Counted from the stretch's first letter, positions 34,982 through 48,199 are shown. The stretch is DNA of 64,000 bases from Tragulus kanchil (GCA_022376925.1 JAIOJX010000030.1:175083298-175147297), one strand, 5' to 3'. Numbers and translations: made by a program. Notes: generated by a model not told the origin, from the letters alone.

Positions 34982-35864
34982 AAACGTTCAAGCTGCAGAG
35001 ACTTCTTGTTGATGCCAAGAGACAACAAGTGGGGAAGGGGGAGGTGGGGGAGGTGGGCGAGGTGGGGGAGGTGAGGGAGGTTCCCTGCAGAAATGAGTAC
35101 TGGTGCCAGGTGACTCATTTTTAAACAACTTCCACATTTGGCAGATGGTGATAATGCCAGCACTTAAACGATGGAGCTGAGTAAATCAGGACGGCGTGTT
35201 TCCACACTTCTCAGATGTTTATTTCTAAACACTATGCAAAAACCACGTCTCTGGGTACCTCTCCCTGCAGTGAGTCACGCAGCCTACGTGAGGCCGCTGC
35301 CTCTGGAGTCTGTGCTGGCAATGGAATCCTGCAGTGGACCACACCGAGCCAACTACAGAAAAGATCCAGTCAATTTTCAGAGGCTGAAAACTTCAGGCCA
35401 CAGGGTACCCTTACCACAGACACTTTCTGTCTGGATCATTCCCCACACAAGCACTGCCCTTTTGAAAGAACCTTTAAGAAACAACAAATTCCCATGTATT
35501 CCAGACAAACACCATCAGATAGCCTTACAACCTATAGGACAGAAGGACCTTAAAGTTATTAAGATCAGGACAGAAAGAACTCTTTACTGTAACAGTCAGG
35601 CTCCCTGTCCCATGCCGCAGAGTTGATGCTGACACCTATCTGGCCAGGGAGGCAATCCATTTCCTAAGGCCCTTTCATTTGTGCAAAGGGATGTGACTAG
35701 TGATGCCCAACAGAAAGTGAGCAGAAGTAACACGGGTCAGTCTGGCCAAAGCCACTGAGAAGAGCGTGTGTCATTTCTTCTCTCTCACCTTCCTCCTGGA
35801 TACAGAGGTGTCTAAGCCTTGAAGGGATGGCATAACCACGAGATAAGATACACCTGGGTCACCA

Positions 35865-36250
35865 AGAGTGTGTCATACTGAGTGAATTAAGTCAGACAGA
35901 GATGGACAAATATTGTCTGACATCCCTTACAGGGGGAACACAAAAAGAAAGGACACAAATAAACTTACTTATAAAACAGAAAGAGACTCACAGACTTACA
36001 AAGTGAACTTATGGGTGCCGGAGCAAAGGGATAGTTACGGATGGCTATGTCCACACTGCTATATTTCAAATGGATAACCAAGAAGGACTTATTATACGGC
36101 ACAGGGAGCTCTGCTTGATGTTATACGTGGCAGCCTGGATGAGAGGGGAGAATGGACACAGGTATGACTGAGTCCCCTCGCTGTTTACCTGAGACGATCA
36201 CAACATTGTTAATGAGCTGTACCTCCATGTAAAATAAACAGTTCAAAAGG
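35865..36250 (+). mobile_element. L1 3' UTR fragment
   Basis: Contains cactgagtgaattaagtcag-like sequence, ggacacaaataaacttactt, tggataaccaagaaggactt and gtacctccatgtaaaataaa, typical of artiodactyl L1 3' ends. No coding capacity. Confidence 0.7.
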
Positions 36251-36504
36251 AAAACCAGAGACATGCTTTGGGTCCCTGAAGCACCATACAGATGAAAGTC
36301 ACAGGAACAATCTTCATCGGACTGTTTTGTAAGTGACAAATACATTTGTACTGTGTTGAGCCACTGAAACTGGAGGAGTAATCATTGCTGTAGCTAGCAT
36401 TTCCCTAATGGATACAGAGACCAATTTCCGTCTTCCTCTATCCATATAATGTGTTAATTCTCTTAAAAATTCCTGTTGGTGGAGGGGAATGTGCTGTGGA
36501 CTAA

Positions 36505-36665
36505 CGCATCTCAAACAGGGGCTCTGTGGTGACCTGGAGGGGTGGGATGGGGCAGGATGTGGGGGGAGGTGAGGGAGGAGGGGGATATAGGTAAACCCAT
36601 GACAGATCCAGGCTGATGTGTGACAGTAAACAACAAAACTCTGTGAAAAATCAAAAAAAGAAAAA
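36505..36665 (+). mobile_element. L1 3' terminus fragment
   Basis: gtgacctggaggggtgggat, a G-rich stretch, then gctgatgtgtgacagtaaac. This is the G-rich terminal part of an L1 3' UTR. Its last 55 bases recur at 37730-37785 through set 10. Confidence 0.7.
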
Positions 36666-36964
36666 ACTCCTCTCAGGGATATTAGTAGGAATAACCAGGA
36701 ACACTTTGTATGATGCCTAAGATTATGAAACTGGTGTCAGGCAGATCAGGCCTTGAATTTAAGTTTGTTTTTGTTGTTGTTGCTCTCAGGTGTGCAACAA
36801 CGTTTATTAATTTTTTTTACACATTTCATGGTTTCATTTGTTATAAAATCTGTAACAAGCAAAATGTATTTATGATCAAAACCAGAAATATACAGCTGAA
36901 TATATGGCCATAATTATTACATTTTCTCAGCAGAATAATCTGTTACCATTTTTTAATTCCATTT

Positions 36965-37065
36965 TCAGTACTAACCTAGCTATGGATTCTTGGCCAAGCC
37001 AATTAACTTCTCTGAGCCTTGGGCTCCTCATCTGTAAAATGAGCATAATAGTGCCACATAAGGCA
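36965..37065 (+). mobile_element. MIR SINE remnant
   Basis: Sense MIR pattern: ggccaagccaattaacttct, gggctcctcatctgtaaaat. Repeated at about 38084-38184. Confidence 0.65.
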
Positions 37066-37230
37066 CTAAGTCTTCAAGAAATGAAGGCTTTTGTCCTTGT
37101 TGACATTATCCTACAGATGACCATATAATACATGCTGGTGATAATAGTAAATAGATTGATGGGCTGGTTTCTGTTGTACTATCACTTTACAGGAAGTCCA
37201 AAGAAATTAGACATAGAGGCAGCTTTCTTT

Positions 37231-37546
37231 TTTTGGCGCAGGGGCAGGGGGGGGGGTGGGGCGGGCTGGGGGGTAGGGGCGCAGGCGGGCCACTTCTATT
37301 GGTCTTTCATGTATCTATTCTCATCCATCTTTGTTCTTTGGCCCGTGGGGGCCTCCCATCGCAGTGGCCTCTGTTGTCGCAGAGCACCGGCTCTGTGCGC
37401 ATGCGCTCCAGAGCTCCGGCTCGGTAATTGGACACATGGGTCCAGCTGCTCCGCAGCATGCGGGATCTTCCCAGGCCAAGGATCGAACCGGCGCCCTTTG
37501 CACTGCAAGGCGGTGTCCTTACCCACTGGACCAGCAGGGAAGCCCC
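37231..37546 (-). mobile_element. Young SINE, same family (copy 12)
   Basis: Reverse orientation, with target-site duplication agaggcagctttctt at 37216-37230 and 37547-37561. The A-tail is short and the C-rich linker expanded to a G-run on the plus strand. Confidence 0.9.
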
Positions 37547-38348
37547 AGAGGCAGCTTTCTTAATTCAATGAGGACCTTAGAAAAATGGCTGAAGTGGTGG
37601 AATAGAAACATAGTTCCTAGGAGACTCGAGTACCAGGAACCCACGAGGAATAAGCATCAAAATCTCTGGGCACTAATACATCTAACCAGCACTCAAGGGC
37701 CTTCAGTAGAGAATTTCCCCTACAGGTGAGGCTGATGTGTGACAGTAAACAACAAAACTCTGTGAAAAATCAAAAAAAGAAAAAACTCCTCTCAGGGATA
37801 TTAGTAGGAATAACCAGGAACACTTTGTATGATGCCTAAGATTATGAAACTGGTGTCAGGCAGATCAGGCCTTGAATTTAAGTTTGTTTTTGTTGTTGTT
37901 GCTCTCAGGTGTGCAACAACGTTTATTAATTTTTTTTACACATTTCATGGTTTCATTTGTTATAAAATCTGTAACAAGCAAAATGTATTTATGATCAAAA
38001 CCAGAAATATACAGCTGAATATATGGCCATAATTATTACATTTTCTCAGCAGAATAATCTGTTACCATTTTTTAATTCCATTTTCAGTACTAACCTAGCT
38101 ATGGATTCTTGGCCAAGCCAATTAACTTCTCTGAGCCTTGGGCTCCTCATCTGTAAAATGAGCATAATAGTGCCACATAAGGCACTAAGTCTTCAAGAAA
38201 TGAAGGCTTTTGTCCTTGTTGACATTATCCTACAGATGACCATATAATACATGCTGGTGATAATAGTAAATAGATTGATGGGCTGGTTTCTGTTGTACTA
38301 TCACTTTACAGGAAGTCCAAAGAAATTAGACATAGAGGCAGCTTTCTT

Positions 38349-38666
38349 TTTTTGGCGCAGGGGCAGGGGGGTGGGGTGGGGCGGGCTGGGGGGTAGGGGC
38401 GCAGGCGGGCCACTTCTATTGGTCTTTCATGTATCTATTCTCATCCATCTTTGTTCTTTGGCCCGTGGGGGCCTCCCATCGCAGTGGCCTCTGTTGTCGC
38501 AGAGCACCGGCTCTGTGCGCATGCGCTCCAGAGCTCCGGCTCGGTAATTGGACACATGGGTCCAGCTGCTCCGCAGCATGCGGGATCTTCCCAGGCCAAG
38601 GATCGAACCGGCGCCCTTTGCACTGCAAGGCGGTGTCCTTACCCACTGGACCAGCAGGGAAGCCCC
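38349..38666 (-). mobile_element. Young SINE (duplicate of 37231-37546)
   Basis: Same insertion and target site, reproduced by set 10. The G-rich linker differs by a few bases. Confidence 0.88.
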
Positions 38667-39646
38667 AGAGGCAGCTTTCTTAATTCAATGAGGACCTTAG
38701 AAAAATGGCTGAAGTGGTGGAATAGAAACATAGTTCCTAGGAGACTCGAGTACCAGGAACCCACGAGGAATAAGCATCAAAATCTCTGGGCACTAATACA
38801 TCTAACCAGCACTCAAGGGCCTTCAGTAGAGAGGAGGAGCTGTTGTTCCCACGATGTACAGGTGAGGTCCTGTGACACACGAGTGGATGGAGGGCTCCCA
38901 GGGTAGGTCTGTCTCTGACTGAGCCTCAGGAAACGGAGCTCTCACTGCTGGTCTCTAAGAAAACTCCAGAGATGCTCTCAGGTAACAGGGAGAAGGGGAA
39001 GCCCCAACACCAGGAGACGTCTTGGGAGGAACGCTGACTGGCGCTCAAGAGGGAGATGAAGGCGAACAAGGGACAACAGGCAGGTGAGAAGCCCACGCTC
39101 CCTGGGAGAATCAGCAGTTTCCTGCCTTTGGTTCCTATACCTGCTCCACCGACTGTGCTCTGAGCCAGTGGACCCCATCCCTTTGTCTTCCTAGCAGAAG
39201 TCCAGAGTCCACGCAGACTTCCTGCTGACCTCTCTGTCACCCGCTGCCCCAGGGCAGTCCTCCTTTGGCATCAGCAGTCTGAAAAAAAGACTCACCCTTT
39301 CCTTCCTTTGCCCAGACTCTAAGGGCTGGAAAACAAATGCAGATGTCTGGCTCCAAACCGCGCCAAAGCAAGATGAGAACAGCCTGATCCCTGCTGCCCA
39401 GGTGCCTCTGGCCAAGCTACTGAAGAGCCTTCACGACACTTGGACTCACCAGCTACTTCAGATGCCCCCTCTCAAGAGCACAGGGCATAGGAAAGGAGAA
39501 GCAGAAATAGAGACTCCTTTGCAGCCCCCCGGGCATATGGACTGAGTGACATCATTGCTCCATCTGCATCTGCCTGTCTTTCAGTTGTGCGTTTGTGCTG
39601 CTTACTGCAATTTTCAAGTATTGGACGTGGACAGATGAGAGAAGAT

Positions 39647-41819
39647 TTCCACCATGGGAGGGAGAACCAAGAAAATTCCAAATATAATGCATTTTCCAGA
39701 ATTCTGTCTTTGTGCCAAAATAAAGTACTGATAGTCATGAAGGCAATCAAGAAAGTAGGCAGAGAGGGAAGGAGGGGTGGAGGGAGAGAAGGAAAAGAGC
39801 GAGAGCTCTTCAGAGTAAACAGTAACTTATCTTGTGCTTACCTCATACTCTGGTTTTAAGCACTCCCCAAACTGATGACCTGGAAGAAAACAAGTCATGT
39901 ATGAGTGTGTAAGTGACCTGTCCCCCCAAACACACACCCAAAGGAGCCAATTCCAGTTTTGAATGACAGGACTGAACATTTTCCTTTATATTGAGACAAC
40001 GTATAGCTGTCTCTATTTCTCATCCCTGGTCCTCCCTCTATCTTGGGTCCACATGGAACACATCTTTCTTTCCCATATGAAAGTCTACCGTGAAAGCCCG
40101 TTCACATGACAGCAGGGGGAACGGGAAGACTTCTCGAGGGCTAATTCTCCATGGATAGCTTTCTCCTTTGCAGCAATAATAGGCAATATTTCTCATGAGT
40201 TTTTTGAGGGGTGCTGAGCCCTGGATCAGGAAGATTCCCTGGAGGAGGGCATGACAAGCTACTGCAGTATTCTTGTCTGGAGGGTCCCATGGACAGAGGA
40301 GGAGCCTGGAGGGCTACAGTCCATAGGCTCTCAAAGATTCAGACACAACAGAAGAGACTTAATGAAGGATTCTGAACCCCGAGTCTTCCTTCCACATTGC
40401 CGTCTCGACCTAACACTTTTACTGTTGCCTCTTCTCCCTCAGGGTCCCTTCATGTGGAGCACAGGCTGCAGGGAACAGGAGCTTGGGATCAATAAATCTG
40501 TTGGTCAGAGCATGAGATGGGATCCAGTTTGTCTTGGGGAGCAGAAAAGGAGCCTCCCAATATTGGAGATGGTTATATCCAGTCTGCACAGAACACAGCT
40601 ACACTTTTTCCATCATCACTAAGACCCCACAGGTGAGAGAAACGGAAAGCCAGAAGCACCTCCTTCTGCCAGTGCTGGCCCAGCACGTGCCGCTTCGCCC
40701 AACCGTTCCTCAGTCTTTTCACCTCTGCTGAATTCCACCATGGGAGGGAGAACCAAGAAAATTCCAAATATAATGCATTTTCCAGAATTCTGTCTTTGTG
40801 CCAAAATAAAGTACTGATAGTCATGAAGGCAATCAAGAAAGTAGGCAGAGAGGGAAGGAGGGGTGGAGGGAGAGAAGGAAAAGAGCGAGAGCTCTTCAGA
40901 GTAAACAGTAACTTATCTTGTGCTTACCTCATACTCTGGTTTTAAGCACTCCCCAAACTGATGACCTGGAAGAAAACAAGTCATGTATGAGTGTGTAAGT
41001 GACCTGTCCCCCCAAACACACACCCAAAGGAGCCAATTCCAGTTTTGAATGACAGGACTGAACATTTTCCTTTATATTGAGACAACGTATAGCTGTCTCT
41101 ATTTCTCATCCCTGGTCCTCCCTCTATCTTGGGTCCACATGGAACACATCTTTCTTTCCCATATGAAAGTCTACCGTGAAAGCCCGTTCACATGACAGCA
41201 GGGGGAACGGGAAGACTTCTCGAGGGCTAATTCTCCATGGATAGCTTTCTCCTTTGCAGCAATAATAGGCAATATTTCTCATGAGTTTTTGAGGGTGCTG
41301 AGCCCTGGATCAGGAAGATTCCCTGGAGGAGGGCATGACAAGCTACTGCAGTATTCTTGTCTGGAGGGTCCCATGGACAGAGGAGGAGCCTGGAGGGCTA
41401 CAGTCCATAGGCTCTCAAAGATTCAGACACAACAGAAGAGACTTAATGAAGGATTCTGAACCCCGAGTCTTCCTTCCACATTGCCGTCTCGACCTAACAC
41501 TTTTACTGTTGCCTCTTCTCCCTCAGGGTCCCTTCATGTGGAGCACAGGCTGCAGGGAACAGGAGCTTGGGATCAATAAATCTGTTGGTCAGAGCATGAG
41601 ATGGGATCCAGTTTGTCTTGGGGAGCAGAAAAGGAGCCTCCCAATATTGGAGATGGTTATATCCAGTCTGCACAGAACACAGCTACACTTTTTCCATCAT
41701 CACTAAGACCCCACAGGTGAGAGAAACGGAAAGCCAGAAGCACCTCCTTCTGCCAGTGCTGGCCCAGCACGTGCCGCTTCGCCCAACCGTTCCTCAGTCT
41801 TTTCACCTCTGCTGAATTC
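39647..41819. repeat. Tandem duplication set 11 (period 1086)
   Basis: Units 39647-40732 and 40733-41819 abut directly. Two single-base homopolymer differences are near 40201-40211 and 41286-41295. Confidence 0.94.
40215..40365 (+). mobile_element. Bov-tA SINE, head lost
   Basis: gaagattccctggaggaggg, gcagtattcttgtctggagg and ggacagaggaggagcctgga are Bov-A body sequence. Repeated at about 41299-41449. Confidence 0.85.
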
Positions 41820-43684
41820 TCCTTAGAGAAGACTTGCTTTTCTCATTTTCTCAGCTTCTACTCCTATCTTCCCTAGATAACAGATGCTGTTTGCCCCTGT
41901 GATACCCCTTTTCCTTTCTCTTGGTAAAAACTTGTGCGTTCCCTTTGATGAGCTACCCTCCTTGGTCCACGGTGTTCAGAAGACTAACTGCACACAACCC
42001 AGGGATGAACAGAAGACAAAGACTGACCAAGCAGAGTCATGAGGACTGGCCGGGGTATGAAAATGGAATGGGAGGCAGCCCAGTAAAAGTCTGCACTGTG
42101 GATTTTGCTGGCTGTGCTGTGGTAGGTAAGCTAAGAGGACTTAAACCTGGAGCTGCAGTCAGTCATCATCGCCCGCTCCTGAAGACAGCCTGCCCAACAT
42201 GAAGCCAACACCAAGGGGCAAGGGACCAAGAGGTGAAGAGGGCCAGGGCTTGGCTGATGGCCATTCAAGTTGAGTTTGTCTTTTGCATCCAACATTATTC
42301 AGAATTCTTTTTTTTATTGCTTTTTTTTTTCTCTCTTTTTTAAAAAATTCTTAAATTATGGGAGTATGATAACATATTTATAAGAAACTTGGAAAATACA
42401 GAACAAGGTTACATGTAGTTCTGCAATATAATACAAATAATTTTTGAGGTAAATAAAGATTTTAGGTAGAGTTTCAATATCAAACTCTCAAAGATGAATA
42501 GAATGAATACACAGAGAAGTAGAAAGAGACAGTAGATCTGAAACGCACTGTGAACCAATTCAACATACTGAAGATGTATACAATTTTCTAGGTAAGTTTC
42601 AAAGATCGGGTTTTGGTCAGAGGTCCCTTCATGTGGAGCACAGGCTGCAGGGAACAGGAGCTTGGGATCAATAAATCTGTTGGTCAGAGCATGAGATGGG
42701 ATCCAGTTTGTCTTGGGGAGCAGAAAAGGAGCCTCCCAATATTGGAGATGGTTATATCCAGTCTGCACAGAACACAGCTACACTTTTTCCATCATCACTA
42801 AGACCCCACAGGTGAGAGAAACGGAAAGCCAGAAGCACCTCCTTCTGCCAGTGCTGGCCCAGCACGTGCCGCTTCGCCCAACCGTTCCTCAGTCTTTTCA
42901 CCTCTGCTGAATTCTCCTTAGAGAAGACTTGCTTTTCTCATTTTCTCAGCTTCTACTCCTATCTTCCCTAGATAACAGATGCTGTTTGCCCCTGTGATAC
43001 CCCTTTTCCTTTCTCTTGGTAAAAACTTGTGCGTTCCCTTTGATGAGCTACCCTCCTTGGTCCACGGTGTTCAGAAGACTAACTGCACACAACCCAGGGA
43101 TGAACAGAAGACAAAGACTGACCAAGCAGAGTCATGAGGACTGGCCGGGGTATGAAAATGGAATGGGAGGCAGCCCAGTAAAAGTCTGCACTGTGGATTT
43201 TGCTGGCTGTGCTGTGGTAGGTAAGCTAAGAGGACTTAAACCTGGAGCTGCAGTCAGTCATCATCGCCCGCTCCTGAAGACAGCCTGCCCAACATGAAGC
43301 CAACACCAAGGGGCAAGGGACCAAGAGGTGAAGAGGGCCAGGGCTTGGCTGATGGCCATTCAAGTTGAGTTTGTCTTTTGCATCCAACATTATTCAGAAT
43401 TCTTTTTTTTATTGCTTTTTTTTTTCTCTCTTTTTTAAAAAATTCTTAAATTATGGGAGTATGATAACATATTTATAAGAAACTTGGAAAATACAGAACA
43501 AGGTTACATGTAGTTCTGCAATATAATACAAATAATTTTTGAGGTAAATAAAGATTTTTAGGTAGAGTTTCAATATCAAACTCTCAAAGATGAATAGAAT
43601 GAATACACAGAGAAGTAGAAAGAGACAGTAGATCTGAAACGCACTGTGAACCAATTCAACATACTGAAGATGTATACAATTTTC
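41526..43684. repeat. Tandem duplication set 12 (period 1095)
   Basis: Units 41526-42588 and 42622-43684 with 33 bases of filler. It overlaps set 11, so the 41526-41819 segment occurs three times (also at about 40441-40735). Confidence 0.93.
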
Positions 43685-44515
43685 ATGCAACAGTAGGATA
43701 AATATTATATTCAAGTTCCCATAGACTATAAATGAGGAAACACTGGAACACAGCCAGAGACATAAAACAAGGAGCAAAAAATTCCATGCTTTAAAGGTAG
43801 TGACATCATACAAAGTCTGTTCTCTTATCACGGTGGAATTATGTGAGAAATCTTTATCAAAAGATACATGAAAATAACCCACATATTTTCAAGCGCAATG
43901 TGACATTTACCAAGAGAGAGTTTGGACTTAGCCATTGAAAGCCTCAATAGTTAGAAGACTTAAAAAACACAGAGACTGATTGCAGATAAAAAAGCATTTA
44001 ACAGATAAATTAATACCAATATGAGAAATTAATATCAAAGATACTTTTAAAAATCCCATGTATTTGGAAATTAAAGGTCTACTTTTAAATGATGAGTATA
44101 TCTAAGAAGCCATAACAAAGAAAGTTAGAAAATATTTGTAATAGAATGAAAACAGAAAAAGAATTTACCAGAATTCGTTGCATGAAGCTGAAGCTGGTGA
44201 GTGCAGAGTCTTGAATAAGGTATAAAAATAGACACTAGCATAAAATTTTGTGAAATTTGAACAAACTCTGCCCTTCAGTTAATAATACTGTATCACGTTA
44301 ATTTCCTGTTTCTTTTTTTTTTTTTTTTACAACACAGTATTTCTTTATATTCTCAGAATTGATCAGAGATGTTAAGCATCATTCAAAATTTTTTTCAAAA
44401 AATCACTAAGATAATAAAATTTCTAGATATTTAGTAGTAATACTAGATGCCAAAATACATGGAACTATGTTAAAGTTTTGCAAAATTACTTACCTTTCTG
44501 GGTACCACTTAACCT

Positions 44516-45202
44516 CAGTGGTTCTCCAACTTTTTGGTTTCAGGAATTCTTTGCACTTTAAAAGTTTACTGGTGATCCCAGAGAGCTTTCATTGGTAAGA
44601 CTTATTTTATTGATATTTAAATATTAGAAATTAAAATTGAGAAATTTTATAATTGTCACTTAACAAAACTAACAACTAACTTATTAGGTGTTAATATAGA
44701 CAACACATTTTTATGAAAAAATAACCTTATTTTCCAGGACAATATATTGAGTGTATAGCTCTATGTACATTTGTTCAACTCTTTTGCAATGTCTGGCTTA
44801 ATTGAACATTGCTGAATTCTCATGTACATTTCTGGATCCTGACACTGCCATAAGTTGTTTTGGTTCAAGTATATGAAGGAAACCTGGCCTCACAGAGACA
44901 TGTATTGTTAAAAAATACAACAGAGATTTTAGTAGACTTTTCAGAGAGTTGTGGGTTTTCTTTTTGGGTACTTTTCCAAACTTGACAAGTGGTAGCTTCT
45001 TTAAGATTTGTTACAAAGTGGAATCTGAAACTGTAAAAGGAACTTTTCATTTTCTATGTAACGTATGTTCATGAGAGAATGAGGGTGATGAAAGGCAAAA
45101 TAGCAGCTTAGATTTAACAGGAAAATACTTTTGATCTTGTAGTCCCCCTGAAACAGTTTAGGGACCTTTCGGAGGCCCTGGACCACACTTGGAGAACTAC
45201 TG
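44516..45202 (+). mobile_element. Non-autonomous hAT DNA transposon remnant, 687 bases
   Basis: Inverted ends cagtggttctc and gagaactactg bound an AT-rich interior with aggaattctttgcactttaa and aagtatatgaaggaaacctg. The layout matches an old mammalian hAT-Charlie-type element, but I do not name the subfamily. No transposase frame. Confidence 0.75.
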
Positions 45203-45242
45203 CTCCACCCTAAGCCTTGTTAAGTCGGACTCTGCGTGCCTC

Positions 45243-45477
45243 TTTCCTTTATTTCTTCTTACTGGCGTACAGCTGCTCTACAGTGTTGTGTTAGTCTCTG
45301 CATTTACAGCTAAGTGAATCAGGTACATGTATACATATATCCCCTCTCTTTTGGATTTCTTTTCCATTTAGGTCACCACAGAGCACACAGAGGAGTTCCC
45401 TATGCTATACCATCCATTCTCATTAGTTGTCTATTTTATACATAGTAGTGTCATCCTCAACTCCCAGTCCATCCTGC
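45243..45477 (-). mobile_element. L1 3' end fragment
   Basis: Reverse L1 terminus: ctgctctacagtgttgtgtt, catttacagctaagtgaatc, gtatacatatatcccctctc. Repeated at about 46357-46577. Confidence 0.8.
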
Positions 45478-47459
45478 TTTATTTGGGGCAGAGCACGTCT
45501 CACAGCTCGCAGGATCTTCGATCTTCGACCAGGGATTAAGCCCAGACCCTGACAGTGAGATCGCCAAGGCCTACTCCGTGGACTGCCAGGGAAGTCCCTA
45601 ATTTAAACTTCTAATCTGAAGAAAAGAGAACTGATTTGGCTCAGGCAGTCACCCTTCCAGAAGAAAATTCCCATGAATTATTCAGCTAATAGTGCTGGCT
45701 CTCCCCGGGTTCCAGGCACCATGGTGGAGCTAGGAGGACAGTGGTGAGCAGTGAACTCTACCCTCAAGTTGCTGGCAGCTAAGTGTGGCTCAGAGACATC
45801 AGACCTGCTGGTTTACCAACGGGGGTCAGCTACATGATGGAAATGATAAAAAGTCAGGGCATGGTAAGGGATAGATTCCTTACAAAAGCAACTTCTAGGA
45901 GATAAAGGGATAGGAGTCATTTTAGGGAGGAGGACAGGCATAGGGAGGAGGGCTGCCTTGTGCTCTAGGCCGAGGCCTTGCCACGTGAGATGTCTTAGCC
46001 CAGGAGACGCCACAGGAAGCCAGCCTCTCTGGAAAGTGAAGGTGGAGACCACGGCGCAGGAGAGTCCGGAGAGGTAGATGGGAGACATCTGTTAGACACG
46101 CTGCTTGCAAAGCGTCATCTCGTTAGCTGCTGGCCCACCTACAGAGGGCTGCCTTTGGATCTGACCCTGATCCAAGTAGCCAGATCCAAGATGCAAGGTC
46201 ATGTGGTGGCCCACACAGAAGAGACCCCTGGGAAGGGACCAGGAGGACTGTGAGCCCTGGAGGAGTCATGATCTCCTTTAAATACTAATTCCAGGGACTT
46301 CCCTCACGATCCAGTGGTTAAGAATCCTCACTTCTACTACAGGGCCACAGGTTCAATCTTACTGGCGTACAGCTGCTCTACAGTGTTGTGTTAGTCTCTG
46401 CATTTACAGCTAAGTGAATCAGGTACATGTATACATATATCCCCTCTCTTTTGGATTTCTTTTCCATTTAGGTCACCACAGAGCACACAGAGGAGTTCCC
46501 TATGCTATACCATCCATTCTCATTAGTTGTCTATTTTATACATAGTAGTGTCATCCTCAACTCCCAGTCCATCCTGCTTTATTTGGGGCAGAGCACGTCT
46601 CACAGCTCGCAGGATCTTCGATCTTCGACCAGGGATTAAGCCCAGACCCTGACAGTGAGATCGCCAAGGCCTACTCCGTGGACTGCCAGGGAAGTCCCTA
46701 ATTTAAACTTCTAATCTGAAGAAAAGAGAACTGATTTGGCTCAGGCAGTCACCCTTCCAGAAGAAAATTCCCATGAATTATTCAGCTAATAGTGCTGGCT
46801 CTCCCCGGGTTCCAGGCACCATGGTGGAGCTAGGAGGACAGTGGTGAGCAGTGAACTCTACCCTCAAGTTGCTGGCAGCTAAGTGTGGCTCAGAGACATC
46901 AGACCTGCTGGTTTACCAACGGGGGTCAGCTACATGATGGAAATGATAAAAAGTCAGGGCATGGTAAGGGATAGATTCCTTACAAAAGCAACTTCTAGGA
47001 GATAAAGGGATAGGAGTCATTTTAGGGAGGAGGACAGGCATAGGGAGGAGGGCTGCCTTGTGCTCTAGGCCGAGGCCTTGCCACGTGAGATGTCTTAGCC
47101 CAGGAGACGCCACAGGAAGCCAGCCTCTCTGGAAAGTGAAGGTGGAGACCACGGCGCAGGAGAGTCCGGAGAGGTAGATGGGAGACATCTGTTAGACACG
47201 CTGCTTGCAAAGCGTCATCTCGTTAGCTGCTGGCCCACCTACAGAGGGCTGCCTTTGGATCTGACCCCTGATCCAAGTAGCCAGATCCAAGATGCAAGGT
47301 CATGTGGTGGCCCACACAGAAGAGACCCCTGGGAAGGGACCAGGAGGACTGTGAGCCCTGGAGGAGTCATGATCTCCTTTAAATACTAATTCCAGGGACT
47401 TCCCTCACGATCCAGTGGTTAAGAATCCTCACTTCTACTACAGGGCCACAGGTTCAATC
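45258..47459. repeat. Tandem duplication set 13 (period 1100)
   Basis: Units 45258-46357 and 46358-47459 abut directly. The junction cuts a CHR SINE at 46357. One C-run differs by one base. Confidence 0.94.
45478..45599 (-). mobile_element. Old CHR-type SINE
   Basis: Reverse orientation, ending actgccagggaagtccc, with a degenerate B box (gaccagggattaagccc). Repeated at 46578-46699. It abuts the L1 fragment. Confidence 0.6.
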
Positions 47460-47518
47460 CCTGGTCAAGAAACTAAGATCCCAAATGCCACAAGGCCAAA
47501 AATATAAATAAATAAATG
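47395..47518 (+). mobile_element. Short CHR-type SINE
   Basis: Starts gggacttccctcacgatcca, has ggttcaatccctggtcaag and ends in (aaat)n. The first 64 bases also occur at 46294-46357, truncated by the duplication. Confidence 0.8.
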
Positions 47519-48199
47519 TAATAAATCATATTCCATCTCTCACAACTCTACGGCTGCCTGACACATAGCCATCTTCCAATTTGGAAGCCTCGAAGCTCTT
47601 TTGCATTTGCTGGTTATCTAGGCTTGATGTTCAAGAGGGACACTTGATGGGACTCCCATCAGATGATGAGATGGGGACTGACAGCAGGATGACTATTAGG
47701 TCTTGGAGACAAGACTTGTGAAAGGGAAGGGACAGAAGCAGGACTGGACAGAGGGAGACGCTGACCCATGAGGGGGCCTTAAAGGGTCAGCTGATCTCAT
47801 GGGCAGCTCTGAAGCTGCGCTGGCCCTCCTGAATTGTCTTAATTTGCAGCAAGAGGGTCAGCGTCAAACCCCCATGTCTCCTGGTCACTGGATGTGCGTT
47901 GCCTCTGTATGATCTCGGAAGGCAGTATGACCAGGTGAGGTGGTTTTCTTCTGCTAATAATGATCCCCAAGGAGGCCTGATGACAGATGACTGTCTTTCA
48001 GCATCGTTCCCATCTGGGGCAGGAGGGGGATCTGAGTGGTGGGTCGCAGCACGCACCACACTCAGCACTCGACAAGAATCACAATGGTGTTAGTTTGTGA
48101 GGATAGTGGTGGCTGGGGACCCAGCCAGACTGAGTTCTAATGCTGGCTCTTCATGAATCAAACGTACACAAAAACCTGCAGTTGACGAGCTGGGTGCAT

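Larger units (their letters stand above)
33299..35465. repeat. Tandem duplication set 9 (period about 1081)
   Basis: Units of about 33299-34385 and 34387-35465. Both ends are ragged: the first unit starts with extra bases around 33320-33335 and ends with a corrupted version of the sequence at 35440-35465. Confidence 0.9.
36610..38832. repeat. Tandem duplication set 10 (period 1119)
   Basis: Units 36610-37712 and 37729-38832 with 16 bases of filler. The copies differ in the G-run inside the SINE. Confidence 0.94.

Noticed and set aside
38349..38906. 151-codon plus-strand ORF at 38451-38906
   Set aside because: SINE sequence read antisense plus adjacent intron. The similar ORF at 37331-37729 is its tandem duplicate.
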